A stretch of DNA of 64,000 bases. Origin: Bacillota bacterium (GTDB taxonomy: Bacteria > Bacillota > Clostridia > Acetivibrionales > DSM-1351). This document shows positions 16,822 to 26,284 of the stretch, in pieces. Numbering within the stretch: position 1 is the first letter of the stretch; each line of letters opens with the position of its first letter. The notes beneath the pieces were generated by a model, which worked only from the letters and a program-made list of their open reading frames with translations, was not told the origin of the DNA and did not search any database. A program made the position numbers and the translations under genes. Location of the stretch: the NCBI GenBank assembly GCA_023444055.1, contig JAEZRV010000047.1, positions 1-64,000 on the forward strand, read 5' to 3'.

Positions 16822-18171
16822 ATGGCAATAGATTTAGCTAGAGAGACTGCTTTAAAGATTTTGTATGATATTAATGAAAATGCGGCTTATTCAAATATTT
16901 CAGTTAATAAATATTTAGAAAAAGGTAATCTTAGAGAAATTGACAGAGCTTTTGCAACTGACCTTGTATATGGAACTGTAAAATGGTTGCTGCAAATTGA
17001 CTATATAATTGGAAAGTTTTCAAGTGTAAAGATGAAAAAGCTTTCACCTTGGATTGTAAATATACTGCGGATAGGGATTTATCAATTATTACATACTGAT
17101 AAAATACCGGTGTCTGCAGCTTGTAATACTAGCGTTGATTTAGCAAAGAGGTATGGGCATCAGACATCAAGCAGATTTGTAAATGCAGTTTTAAGAAATG
17201 TTGCAAAGAATGTAGACAACCTTCCATATCCTGATAAGGCTGATATAGCCGAATATTTTAGCATAATGTTTTCGCACCCCAAATGGATGGTGGAAAAATG
17301 GATTGCACTTTATGGTGAAGAGTTTACAGAGGAACTTTTAAAAAGTAATAACGAAGTACCTGACTTTACTATTAGAGTAAATACAATTAAAACATCAAGA
17401 AATGAGCTTGTCCAATCACTACATAAAGAAGGCGTTAAAACAAGAAAATGGATATATTTAGAAGAAGCGATTATATTGGAGAATCCATCTTCTATCTCAA
17501 AGCTAAAAGCCTTTCAAAGTGGACTTTTTCAAGTGCAGGATGAAAGCTCAATGCTGGTAAGCAGAATTCTTGACCCTAAAGAAAATGAACTTATTATAGA
17601 TGTATGTAGTGCTCCTGGTGGCAAAGCAACTCATTGTGCACAGCTTATGAAAAATGCTGGGACAATAATAGCAAGGGATGTTCATTCCCATAAATTAAAG
17701 CTGATTGAGAATACAGCTAAAAGATTAGGAATAGATATAATAAAAACAGAATTATCAGATGCTTGTGAGTTAGATGAAAAAATGCTTGGCAAAGCAGATA
17801 GAGTTTTGGTGGATGCACCTTGCTCTGGATTGGGTATTATTAGGAAAAAGCCTGATATTAAATATTCAAAAAATCAGGGTGATATAGGTGAAATAGTTGA
17901 TTTGCAGAGAAAGATTCTGGGTAATGCAGCAAAGTACGTAAAAGTTGGAGGGTGCTTGGTATATAGTACTTGCACAATACTGCCTGAAGAGAATATTGAA
18001 AATGTTTATGCATTTCTTGCTGAGAATACTGAATTTAAACTGGTAGGGTTTGAAGAATTGCTTCCTGAAAACTTAAAAATAAGCAGTTCGAAAGAAGGAT
18101 ATTTACAGATGTATCCAAATGTTAATCAGACAGATGGCTTTTTTATAAGTAAAATGATAAGAGAAGGATAA
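16822..18171 (+). CDS. rsmB: 16S rRNA (cytosine-967-C5) methyltransferase RsmB
   Basis: About 449 residues if started at ATG 16822 (MAIDLARETALKIL), where homology to the N-terminal NusB-like domain begins; the frame is open back to 16792. The C-terminal SAM methyltransferase domain has the SAM motif IIDVCSAPGGKATH, the motif VDAPCSGLG with one conserved cysteine, and STCTILPEEN with the catalytic cysteine. It methylates C967 of 16S rRNA. It heads a tight operon with rlmN, stp, prkC, rsgA and rpe. No good ribosome site is visible, and the upstream DNA is an R3 repeat and an insertion element, so the original leader appears to have been replaced. Confidence 0.95.
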   Translation: MAIDLARETALKILYDINENAAYSNISVNKYLEKGNLREIDRAFATDLVYGTVKWLLQIDYIIGKFSSVKMKKLSPWIVNILRIGIYQLLHTDKIPVSAACNTSVDLAKRYGHQTSSRFVNAVLRNVAKNVDNLPYPDKADIAEYFSIMFSHPKWMVEKWIALYGEEFTEELLKSNNEVPDFTIRVNTIKTSRNELVQSLHKEGVKTRKWIYLEEAIILENPSSISKLKAFQSGLFQVQDESSMLVSRILDPKENELIIDVCSAPGGKATHCAQLMKNAGTIIARDVHSHKLKLIENTAKRLGIDIIKTELSDACELDEKMLGKADRVLVDAPCSGLGIIRKKPDIKYSKNQGDIGEIVDLQRKILGNAAKYVKVGGCLVYSTCTILPEENIENVYAFLAENTEFKLVGFEELLPENLKISSSKEGYLQMYPNVNQTDGFFISKMIREG

Positions 18172-18201
18172 TTGATAATAAAGATAAGAGAGACTGTATA
18201 A

Positions 18202-19233
18202 ATGAAAAATTTATTGGATATGACTATAGAAGAACTTGAGCAAATGCTTTCAGATATGGGACAGCAGCGTTTCAGAGCAAAGCAAATTTTTAAATGGGTA
18301 AACAGTGGGATTAAGTCGATTGATGATATGACAAACATATCTAAACAACTAAGGCAAGAACTTAGCGAGGTTTGTAATATAAACAGGTTGAAATTGGCAA
18401 ATAAATTTGAATCAAAGATAGATTCTACAGTAAAATACTTGTTTGAACTGGAAGATGGTAATATAATTGAAAGTGTTTTAATGGAGTATAAGTATGGTTT
18501 TACTGCTTGTATATCTTCACAAGCTGGTTGTAAAATGGGCTGTACTTTTTGTGCATCAACAGGTGCAAGCTTTTCTAGAAATTTGACAGCAGGTGAGATG
18601 CTGGATCAAATTATGACAATGCAACAGGATTCGGGCAACAGAGTAGGACATGTTGTTTTAATGGGTATTGGCGAACCTCTGGATAATTATGACAATGTAA
18701 TTAAATTTTTAAGAATCATCAATCATCCAGATGGATTAATGATAGGTTTTAGAAATATTTCTCTTTCTACATGTGGTGTAGTTCCTAAGATTTTGAAATT
18801 GTCAGAAGAGAATATTCCGATAACGCTTTCAGTTTCTTTGCACAGTGCAAAAGATGACAAGCGTTCAGAAATGATGCCGATAAACAGGTCGTATTGTATT
18901 GACAAATTAATTTCAGCATGTAAGATATATACTGAGAGGACGAAAAGAAGAATTTCGTTTGAATATGCAATGATTTCTGGAGAAAATGATTCAGAGCAAG
19001 ATGCCAAAGAACTTGCTGGATTGTTAAAGGGTATGCTTTGTCATGTGAATTTGATACCTGTTAATACAGTTCAAGGTAATGGCTATAAGAAAAGCTCACG
19101 AATTCAAATAGATAAATTTAAAAACATTATGGAATCAAGAGGTATTGAGACTACTGTTAGAAGAGAACTAGGCAGTGATATAAACGCTGCATGTGGACAG
19201 TTAAGAAAAAACAGACTCAAGCAAACTAATTAA
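18202..19233 (+). CDS. rlmN: Dual-specificity 23S rRNA/tRNA adenine-C2 methyltransferase RlmN
   Basis: A 343-residue radical SAM enzyme. The [4Fe-4S] motif C110-x3-C114-x2-C117 (CKMGCTFCAS) is intact, followed by GVLMGIGEPL-type (VVLMGIGEPLDN) and LSVSLHS motifs. The conserved C-terminal methyl-carrying cysteine lies in INAACGQL. It makes 2-methyladenosine at A2503 of 23S rRNA and A37 of some tRNAs. The gene starts 30 bases after rsmB in the usual Clostridial order. Confidence 0.97.
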   Translation: MKNLLDMTIEELEQMLSDMGQQRFRAKQIFKWVNSGIKSIDDMTNISKQLRQELSEVCNINRLKLANKFESKIDSTVKYLFELEDGNIIESVLMEYKYGFTACISSQAGCKMGCTFCASTGASFSRNLTAGEMLDQIMTMQQDSGNRVGHVVLMGIGEPLDNYDNVIKFLRIINHPDGLMIGFRNISLSTCGVVPKILKLSEENIPITLSVSLHSAKDDKRSEMMPINRSYCIDKLISACKIYTERTKRRISFEYAMISGENDSEQDAKELAGLLKGMLCHVNLIPVNTVQGNGYKKSSRIQIDKFKNIMESRGIETTVRRELGSDINAACGQLRKNRLKQTN

Positions 19234-19272
19234 GTTCTTTGGGTTTCAATGTTTGTATCAGGAGTGATAAGA

Positions 19273-19998
19273 TTGAAGTATGGCATTAGGACTGATAGGG
19301 GATTAAAACGGCAATTAAATGAAGATAATTGCAATGTGTTGGTTGGGTATTCAGGTGTTCCACCTTGTTTTGTCATTGCCGATGGTATGGGTGGGCATAA
19401 GTGCGGAGATGTTGCAAGTAAACAAGCAGTTGACTCTGTTTGCAGCCACTTACTAAGTGTAAATTGGGAAACTGAGGAGATATCCCAGTTGTTAAATAGT
19501 ATTATTGCTGATGTTAATAAGGAACTATACCAATTTTCTTTACTTGATGAATCCACCCAGGGCATGGGTACAACGCTCATTATTACTGTTTTCAAAAATA
19601 GAAAACTATATATAGGGCATGTTGGAGATAGCAGAGTATACCTAATTAGGGGTAATTCTATTCAAAAGATGACTTGTGATCATTCTTTTATTGAGGAACT
19701 TGTGAAAAATGGAACAATAACAAAGGATGAAGCAATTAACCATCCCAAAAGAAATGTAATTACTCGTGCTGTTGGCTATGAGCACGACTTACAAGTAGAT
19801 ACATATGAGATTGATGTTTTAGAAAATGATGAGATACTTGTATGTACTGATGGTTTGACAAATATGCTATCAGAAGAAGAAATATTGGATATAATTACAA
19901 AGGCTGAGGAGCCACAGGCTGCATGTGATACTTTGATACAAAATGCAAATAATAATGGCGGAGAAGATAATATTACAGTGATTGTAGGCAGAATATGA
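19273..19998 (+). CDS. stp: PP2C-type serine/threonine phosphatase Stp/PrpC
   Basis: A PP2C phosphatase of ~241 residues if started at TTG 19273 (aligned start LKYGIRTDRG, with AGGAGTG six bases upstream); the ATG at 19249 lacks a ribosome site. Metal-binding motifs are present: NEDNC, ADGMGGHKCGD, GHVGDSRVY, LVCTDGLTNML and GGEDNITVI. It reverses phosphorylation by the PASTA kinase encoded next, a pair that controls cell wall growth, translation and sporulation in Firmicutes. Eight bases separate it from prkC. Confidence 0.95.
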   Translation: MKYGIRTDRGLKRQLNEDNCNVLVGYSGVPPCFVIADGMGGHKCGDVASKQAVDSVCSHLLSVNWETEEISQLLNSIIADVNKELYQFSLLDESTQGMGTTLIITVFKNRKLYIGHVGDSRVYLIRGNSIQKMTCDHSFIEELVKNGTITKDEAINHPKRNVITRAVGYEHDLQVDTYEIDVLENDEILVCTDGLTNMLSEEEILDIITKAEEPQAACDTLIQNANNNGGEDNITVIVGRI

Positions 19999-20006
19999 GG
20001 TGAATT

Positions 20007-21809
20007 ATGGAAGGTCAGATGTTAGGAAATAGATATTTATTATTAGAAAAAATTGGTGGCGGCGGAATGGCTGTCGTGTATAAATCTAAAGATACATTGC
20101 TAAATAGGTTTGTTGCAATTAAAGTACTTCGTAGTGAATTTTCAACTGATGAAGAATTCGTAAAGCGCTTTAATGTTGAAGCTCAATCAGTAGCTAGTCT
20201 TTCTCATCCTAACGTTGTATCTATATATGATGTTGGTTTCCAAGATGATATCCATTATATTGTTATGGAGCATGTAGATGGATTGACATTAAAAGAATAT
20301 ATTAATAAAAATGGGGCACTTGACTGGCAAGAGGCTATTAAAATCAGCATACAGATTTGCTCTGCTATTGAGCATGCTCATAAGAACAATATTGTACATA
20401 GGGATATTAAACCTCATAATATTTTGATGACAAAAGAGGGAATTGCAAAAGTAACTGATTTTGGTATAGCAAGAGCAGTTACTTCTTCAACAATTACAAT
20501 GGTTGGAAGTACAATAGGTTCAGTGCATTATTTCTCTCCGGAACAGGCAAGGGGAGGGTTTATTGATGATAAATCCGACTTATATTCTCTTGGAATTGTA
20601 ATGTATGAAATGGTTACAGGTAGAGTACCTTTTGATGGTGATTCGCCGGTAGCTGTTGCACTGAAACAAATTCAAGAAGCACCTGCTGAGCCGAGGAAGT
20701 TTGTACCAAGCTTGCCTTATGGAGTTAATGAAATTATAATCAAGGCTATTCAAAAGGAGCAAAACCTTAGATATCAATCTGCTACAGCTATGATAATTGA
20801 TTTGAACAAGGTGTTAGTTCGTCCACAGGGTGGTTTTGTTGGACAGGATACAATGACAAATCAGTCTACTATAAGAATGCCATCCTTAAATAATACAAAT
20901 ATTTCTAATAAAAACAGCAGGAATAACATTGAGTCCAATAATCATATGGAAACTCAAAATCAGAAAAAGAAAAATACGACGGCTTATTGGCTTGCGGGAA
21001 TAACAAGTGTCTTGGTAATAGGCTTAGCTATATTCTTTACAGTAAGCTTATTAACGAAAACAGAAACCTATGAAATCGGGAATTATAAAGGTCAGGAGTA
21101 CTCAGCGGTAAAGGCAGAGCTAGAATCAAATGGCCTAAATGTTACTGAAGTTTGGCAGGATAATGAGGATTATGATAAAGGAATAATATTAGAACAGAGT
21201 ATACCTGCAGGTACAGTTTACAAAGATGGTAAATTTACAAACTTACAATTGACAATTAGTAATGGATCTCTAATGGTTAGAGTTCCTGATATTGTTGAAA
21301 GAGAAAAAAGAGAAGCAGAAGATAAAATAAAAACAGCAAATTTAACATCAAAGATGGAAATGGAATTTAGTGAAGATATACCTGCTGACTACGTAATAAG
21401 GACAGAGCCAGCTGCAGGTGAAGAGATAAAGGCGGGTTCAGAAGTTGTAATGTTTGTGAGTAAGGGAGCTGATGTAAAAACAGTCAAAGTACCTAATTTA
21501 GTTGGTAAGACTGAAACAGAAGCTGAAAAGCTTTTATCTGATTCAAAGTTGTTTATTGGTAAAATAATACCCAATGGTGTTACAAAGGGTATTGTTAATA
21601 GGCAATTGCCTGCTGCATTTGAGGAACTAACCGAAGGGGATTCAGTAACAATTTTCCTTACTCCGGCAGAGGATACAACACCAAAAGACACTGTTGCCCC
21701 AGCAACAAATTCAACAACTGTTCCGAAAGAAACAGAACAAAAGCCAACTGAAGAATCGACAGCTACAACACCTTCTGCACCTAGTACAGAAGCGGAGGTT
21801 ATTCCATAA
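20007..21809 (+). CDS. prkC: PASTA-domain serine/threonine protein kinase PrkC
   Basis: A 600-residue membrane kinase. The kinase domain (~1-270) has the GGGGMAVVYK loop, K39 (VAIKVL), catalytic D133 in HRDIKPHN and D151 in DFG. A linker and one membrane segment (~331-351, WLAGITSVLVIGLAIFFTVSLL) lead to three extracellular PASTA domains (~355-575) that sense peptidoglycan fragments or lipid II in this family. A threonine/proline-rich tail ends the protein. GAGGTG precedes the ATG. It works against the Stp phosphatase encoded just upstream; the next gene, rsgA, is a known PrkC target in Bacillus. Confidence 0.97.
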   Translation: MEGQMLGNRYLLLEKIGGGGMAVVYKSKDTLLNRFVAIKVLRSEFSTDEEFVKRFNVEAQSVASLSHPNVVSIYDVGFQDDIHYIVMEHVDGLTLKEYINKNGALDWQEAIKISIQICSAIEHAHKNNIVHRDIKPHNILMTKEGIAKVTDFGIARAVTSSTITMVGSTIGSVHYFSPEQARGGFIDDKSDLYSLGIVMYEMVTGRVPFDGDSPVAVALKQIQEAPAEPRKFVPSLPYGVNEIIIKAIQKEQNLRYQSATAMIIDLNKVLVRPQGGFVGQDTMTNQSTIRMPSLNNTNISNKNSRNNIESNNHMETQNQKKKNTTAYWLAGITSVLVIGLAIFFTVSLLTKTETYEIGNYKGQEYSAVKAELESNGLNVTEVWQDNEDYDKGIILEQSIPAGTVYKDGKFTNLQLTISNGSLMVRVPDIVEREKREAEDKIKTANLTSKMEMEFSEDIPADYVIRTEPAAGEEIKAGSEVVMFVSKGADVKTVKVPNLVGKTETEAEKLLSDSKLFIGKIIPNGVTKGIVNRQLPAAFEELTEGDSVTIFLTPAEDTTPKDTVAPATNSTTVPKETEQKPTEESTATTPSAPSTEAEVIP

Positions 21810-21960
21810 ATGTTTGGTATAAGTATATAAAAAAGAATTATTAGATAAGAATATAGTCAGTTGCTTGGATGGGTCTAATAGCGCATAAATCAATTGATAC
21901 GGGCTAGTTTAAGACCCTTTTAGGCCTTAGAGTTTTAAATTAGTATAAGGAGGTAGTTGT

Positions 21961-22872
21961 TTGCCACTTGGTATAATTCTAAAGGGAATCGGTGGTTTCT
22001 ATTATGTAAAAGAACAAAATAATAGTATTATATACGAATGTAAACCTAGAGGGATATTTAGGAAGAATTCTATAACTCCTCTTCCCGGAGATAAGGTTGA
22101 GTTTAGTATTCTTGATGATGAAGAGAGATTAGGTTCCATAGATCAGATTCTACCAAGGTTTTCAGAATTGGTCAGACCTTCAATAGCAAATATAGATCAG
22201 GTGGTTATTGTTGTTTCAACAAAAGCCCCAAATACGGATTTTATGTTATTGGACAAGCTACTTATTACAACGGAAAAGAAGAAACTTACTGCTATTATTT
22301 GTATAAATAAAATTGATTTAGAGGATAACGTAGCTAAAAATATTAATAATATATATTCTTCAATTGGATATAATTGTATTGAAATAAGCTCTGTTTTGAA
22401 TTTAGGATATGAGATTTTACAAGAAAAGTTAAAGGGGCATATTTCGTGCTTGGCAGGTCAGTCAGGGGTTGGAAAGTCAACAATACTAAACCATATAATG
22501 AATTCTTGGGTTATGGAGACGGGAAGTGTCAGCAATAAAATAGAGCGTGGGAAACACACTACTAGACATGCTGAAATACTTGAACTCAATTGTGGTGGTT
22601 ACGTTGCTGACACTCCAGGATTCAGCTCCTTCGAATTAGAAGATATCAGATACGATGAACTTGAGAACTATTACCCAGAGTTTAAAAAATATCTAAATAC
22701 TTGCAAGTTTACGTTTTGCAGTCATATAACAGAACCCAATTGTCCGGTAAGAGAGGCAATTGAACGTGGTGAGATAGATACTGGTAGGTTTCAAAGATAT
22801 ACACAAATATATAATACATTAAAAGATATTCCACAATACAAAACGAAAAAGTCTGAATCAAGGAGATGGTAA
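21961..22872 (+). CDS. rsgA: Ribosome small-subunit GTPase RsgA
   Basis: A 303-residue circularly permuted GTPase. It starts at TTG 21961 with AAGGAGG seven bases upstream. An N-terminal OB-fold is followed by motifs in permuted order: NKIDL (G4), GQSGVGKST (G1) and DTPGFSSF (G3). A C-terminal zinc knuckle has CKFTFCSH and NCPV. RsgA helps late 30S subunit assembly. A 150-bp gap with no gene separates it from prkC; it overlaps closely with rpe. Confidence 0.96.
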   Translation: MPLGIILKGIGGFYYVKEQNNSIIYECKPRGIFRKNSITPLPGDKVEFSILDDEERLGSIDQILPRFSELVRPSIANIDQVVIVVSTKAPNTDFMLLDKLLITTEKKKLTAIICINKIDLEDNVAKNINNIYSSIGYNCIEISSVLNLGYEILQEKLKGHISCLAGQSGVGKSTILNHIMNSWVMETGSVSNKIERGKHTTRHAEILELNCGGYVADTPGFSSFELEDIRYDELENYYPEFKKYLNTCKFTFCSHITEPNCPVREAIERGEIDTGRFQRYTQIYNTLKDIPQYKTKKSESRRW

Positions 22873-22873
22873 A

Positions 22874-23539
22874 ATGCTTAAGATTGCGCCTTCTATTTTA
22901 TCAGCAGATTTCTCTTGTCTTGGTGATGAAATTAAAAAAGTAGAAAGTTGCGCTGATTTAATTCATATTGATGTTATGGATGGGCATTTTGTTCCAAACA
23001 TTACAATAGGACATGGAGTTGTTAAATGTATAAGAAAAGCTACAAAAAAGCCATTTGATGTGCATTTGATGATATCTGAACCAAATAAGTATATAGAAAA
23101 ATTTGCTGATGCCGGAGCAGATATTATAACTGTTCATGCTGAAGCAGGTACTCATTTAAATAGAACTATTCAAATTATTAAAAGCTGTGGCAAAAAGGTT
23201 GGAGTTGCTCTCAATCCAGCTACTCCATTAAATGTGTTAGACTATGTTTTACAGGATATAGACATGGTTTTAATAATGAGCGTAAATCCTGGATTTGGCG
23301 GACAAAAATACATTGATTTTTCAACGCGGAAAATAGAAGCTTTGAGAAGCGTTATATTAAAAAATAAACTTAATGTAGATATAGAAGTAGATGGTGGAAT
23401 TAATATGGATAATATTGACATAGTTGCAAAAGCTGGTGCAAATATTATTGTAACAGGATCTGCTGTATATAACGCTTCTAACCCGGAAGATGCTATAAAA
23501 CAGTTGAGAATGAATGCATTTAAAAGTAAGCCAATATAA
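22874..23539 (+). CDS. rpe: Ribulose-phosphate 3-epimerase
   Basis: A 221-residue TIM barrel of normal family length. It starts one base after the rsgA stop with GGAGATGG upstream. Motifs are HIDVMDGHFVPN, DVHLMI, MSVNPGFGGQ and EVDGGIN, covering metal and phosphate binding. It interconverts ribulose 5-phosphate and xylulose 5-phosphate in the pentose phosphate pathway, which fits an organism that consumes xylan pentoses. Confidence 0.97.
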   Translation: MLKIAPSILSADFSCLGDEIKKVESCADLIHIDVMDGHFVPNITIGHGVVKCIRKATKKPFDVHLMISEPNKYIEKFADAGADIITVHAEAGTHLNRTIQIIKSCGKKVGVALNPATPLNVLDYVLQDIDMVLIMSVNPGFGGQKYIDFSTRKIEALRSVILKNKLNVDIEVDGGINMDNIDIVAKAGANIIVTGSAVYNASNPEDAIKQLRMNAFKSKPI

Positions 23540-23681
23540 ATTTTTCTCTATACTAGTTAAGCCGAAACGTATAAATAGTAATTGAGAACTTCACTTATCT
23601 AATATTTTTATACTGCTTTCACTATTAAAAGGTTAGTAAATAATTTAAAAAATATACACAGTAAAGGGCGTTTGTGAACAA

Positions 23682-24317
23682 ATGAAGGCGGTATTAGTCT
23701 GTAATGGTTTTATATGTGATTATAACGAAATAAAAAAATATATTAGTTCTGATGCTTATATAATTTCTGTTGATGGTGGCGCAGAACATTTAAGAAAAAT
23801 GAATATAACTCCTAATATTCTAATAGGTGATTTTGATTCTGCCAATTCACAGGATTTAAATTACTTTATTGACCAAGGAATTGAAACTTATAAATTTCCA
23901 ATCGAAAAGGATATGACTGATTCAGAACTTGCAATTGAAAAAGCATTAGAAGCTGGTGCTGATGAAATACTGCTAATTGGTGCAACAGGCTCAAGAATTG
24001 ATCATTCCTTTGCAAATGTACTTTTACTTAAGAAATGTCTGGATATAGGAATTAAAGCGTGTATTATTGATGATAATAATCAAATATATATATTTAATTC
24101 AACTTTTTCTCTCCAAAAGCAAGATGGATATAAGCTTTCATTGATTCCAATTTCTGAAAAGGTTACAGGCGTTACCACTGAGGGATTAAAATATAAACTC
24201 GAAAATGCTACAATGCTTTTAGGCACATCATGGGGAATTAGTAATGAGTTCTTGGAGGATTATATTACTGTGACCATCAATGAAGGAGTATTGCTGGTTT
24301 GTGTTTCTAGGGATTAG
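23682..24317 (+). CDS. thiN: Thiamine pyrophosphokinase
   Basis: A 211-residue protein with the TPK signatures SVDGGAEHL, LIGDFDS, EKDMTDSELA and GATGSRIDH. It makes thiamine diphosphate from thiamine and ATP. In Clostridia it commonly closes the rsmB-prkC-rsgA-rpe block, as here. The 140-bp gap upstream and weak ribosome site (AAAGGG about 14 bases away) suggest partly separate expression. TPP is the cofactor of transketolase, which works with Rpe. Confidence 0.93.
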   Translation: MKAVLVCNGFICDYNEIKKYISSDAYIISVDGGAEHLRKMNITPNILIGDFDSANSQDLNYFIDQGIETYKFPIEKDMTDSELAIEKALEAGADEILLIGATGSRIDHSFANVLLLKKCLDIGIKACIIDDNNQIYIFNSTFSLQKQDGYKLSLIPISEKVTGVTTEGLKYKLENATMLLGTSWGISNEFLEDYITVTINEGVLLVCVSRD

Positions 24318-24562
24318 AAATTAATAAGTCAACTATTAATATTCAAATTTATTTAGATTAGGCAAAGAATCTATGTATTTTGAACTCTTATATTAGTGGT
24401 TAAGTAAAACGTTAAAAATAATATAACAAAACTTTATATATATTGTTGCAAAAAAACTCTTAATAATATTTAAAAGGTTTTTTTTTACCCTTTTTGGCAA
24501 AAATATAATTGGTTAGCAGGTTAATGGCTACCACAAAAAATGGTTATAAAAAGGAGAATACA

Positions 24563-25462
24563 ATGAGACAAAGACGTTGGATGAATTCAAAGGTAGCAAT
24601 TACTCATAATGATAATGAAACAGTTGCAGTAAAAGAGGCAATTGATATGCTACAGGTAACTATGGCTATAAATAGTAATGATGTAGTAGTCATAACACCT
24701 AATTGGGTTAAAAATCAAAAACCAGATTCAGCTGTAGTTGTTGGGTCGGAAACTTTACGACAGATTATAAGGCTAGTTAAGGAGAAAAATCCTAAAAGAT
24801 TAGTAATAGCAGTGGGTTCAGCAGATGAAGAAACTAAAAATGTAATGGAAGCAGTAGGATTTGCTAAGATTATTGCAGATGAGGGTGTTGAATTTATTGA
24901 TTTGAATCATGGGCCGTTTGATAGGATTAACTTAAATCATTCTATTATTAAATCAACCAATATTAATAAAATTTTAAGTGAAATGACTGTGTTAATTTCC
25001 TTTACACAATTGAAATATCATGAAGAAGCAACTATTTCAGCTGCTATAAAAAATATTGCAATGGGTTGGCCGCCTGCTGAAGAACATGGATTTCCAAAAA
25101 AACAAACAGGAATACACAATGAGCTGCATAGCTTTATTTCGGCTATGGCAGAGCAAATCCCTATAGATTTATCAATCATTAGTGCAAGTCCTGCAATGAT
25201 AGGCACAGGGCCTTCAAAGGGTATTGCACGTCATACTGGTCTTGTAATTGCAGGCTGTGATCCTGTGGCTACTGATACAGTAGCTGCAAGACTATTGGGA
25301 TTCAGACCACAGGGGGTTAGATACTTATTTGAATGTGCTAATAAAAAGATAGGTGAAAGCGATATTGAGAAAATAACTGTAGAGGGTATACCTTTAGTTG
25401 AGGCTGAAAACATTTTTAGCAAGGCTGCATATGGGGATGGTATTGCTGTTGATAAAGCGTAA
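24563..25462 (+). CDS. DUF362-family protein
   Basis: About 299 residues from ATG 24563, chosen for AAGGAGA at good spacing; the longer frame from 24509 has no ribosome site. It shows the DUF362 pattern: VAITHNDNETVAVKEAIDML, NWVKNQKPDSAVVV, MGWPPAEEHGFP and AGCDPVATDTVAARLLGF. No 4Fe-4S ferredoxin motif is fused, unlike many members. Its biochemical role is not known. It stands alone after the thiN operon, and an A/T-rich hairpin repeat (R4) begins right after its stop. Confidence 0.75.
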   Translation: MRQRRWMNSKVAITHNDNETVAVKEAIDMLQVTMAINSNDVVVITPNWVKNQKPDSAVVVGSETLRQIIRLVKEKNPKRLVIAVGSADEETKNVMEAVGFAKIIADEGVEFIDLNHGPFDRINLNHSIIKSTNINKILSEMTVLISFTQLKYHEEATISAAIKNIAMGWPPAEEHGFPKKQTGIHNELHSFISAMAEQIPIDLSIISASPAMIGTGPSKGIARHTGLVIAGCDPVATDTVAARLLGFRPQGVRYLFECANKKIGESDIEKITVEGIPLVEAENIFSKAAYGDGIAVDKA

Positions 25463-25465
25463 TAT

Positions 25466-25508
25466 AATATTATATCGCATTTAAAATATAGAAAAAACAT
25501 ATTTTATT
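25466..25508 (+). repeat. R4 repeat copy with an A/T hairpin
   Basis: TCGCATTTAAAATATAGAAAA is shared exactly with 45680-45700, inside a ~40-bp similar block. TAAAATATA and CATATTTTA form a small hairpin that could end the DUF362 transcript. Confidence 0.5.
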
Positions 25509-25608
25509 TATAATATGCAGCACATACTTTAATAAACTTATAAACTATGTATTAGGCTAAATAGTAACCTACAAATAACTATGTATTGCATATAGATACA
25601 AATAGCTA

Positions 25609-25667
25609 TTGACAATTATTTTAACAAGGATTATATTATGTAAATAGTAAACCGATTAACTATTAAT
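25609..25667 (+). promoter_or_regulatory. Sigma-A promoter and possible MarR operator of the exporter operon
   Basis: TTGACA at 25609-25614 and TATATT at 25632-25637 are 17 bp apart, a near-consensus promoter. Just downstream at 25655-25667 lies ATTAACTATTAAT, a near-perfect inverted repeat where an autoregulating MarR repressor could bind. The rest of the 25509-25768 gap holds nothing else recognisable. Confidence 0.55.
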
Positions 25668-25724
25668 TGATTATCTATATTTGACGAAATAATGTTTATA
25701 AACCTTTAAAGGGGGTCAGTTGCA

Positions 25725-25772
25725 ATGACATTATTTTACTCTTTTGGAAAGGACAGACATACGATAAAATGA
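25725..25772 (+). CDS. 15-codon leader ORF overlapping the marR start
   Basis: ATG 25725 follows AAAGGGGG at ideal spacing and encodes MTLFYSFGKDRHTIK. Its TGA overlaps the marR ATG as ATGA. The marR start itself has a poorly spaced ribosome site. Translational coupling, or a leader peptide that senses a translation inhibitor, is plausible. Confidence 0.4.
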   Translation: MTLFYSFGKDRHTIK

Positions 25773-26284
25773 AAACATCTTTTTTTGAAATATCTAAAAA
25801 AATGAACACTCTTAGTATACTTCACAGGATTTGCATTCAAAAGCAAGCCTCAAAAAATGGACTGTATTTTGGTCAGCCTCCAATACTGGAATATGTTGCA
25901 GAACACGATAAATGTACTCAACGTGAGGTTGCTGATTTTATGAAGGTATCGCCGGCATCTATTGCAACCTCTGTGAAACGTATGCAGAAAACGGGTTTGC
26001 TTGAAAAGATGACGGATGATAGTGATTTGCGGTATAACCGCCTTAAGATTACCGAAAAGGGCAGAGAGCTTACATATAAATGCCGCGAGGACTTTAATAA
26101 GGTTGATACACAAATGTTTTCTGGTTTTTCAGCTGAGGAGTGTGAACAGCTTTATAGCTATTATGAGAGAATGATAAATAATCTGTCAACCGATGAACTT
26201 TCAAACAAATCTTTTTTCTCTCTTATTGCTGAGGGGAAAAAGATGTTAGCCAAGAAAAATAAGGAGGAAAAGATTAGTGATTAA
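25769..26284 (+). CDS. MarR-family regulator of the ABC exporter operon
   Basis: A 171-residue winged-helix MarR protein. The helix-turn-helix region is QREVADFMKVSPASIATSVKRMQKTGLLEK, followed by the wing DDSDLRYNRLKITEKGREL. It overlaps the next ABC gene by eight bases, so it controls its own operon in all likelihood. Such MarR-exporter operons (for example lmrCD- and bmrCD-like) respond to drugs or host compounds. It is coupled upstream to the 15-codon leader ORF. Confidence 0.88.
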   Translation: MKTSFFEISKKMNTLSILHRICIQKQASKNGLYFGQPPILEYVAEHDKCTQREVADFMKVSPASIATSVKRMQKTGLLEKMTDDSDLRYNRLKITEKGRELTYKCREDFNKVDTQMFSGFSAEECEQLYSYYERMINNLSTDELSNKSFFSLIAEGKKMLAKKNKEEKISD

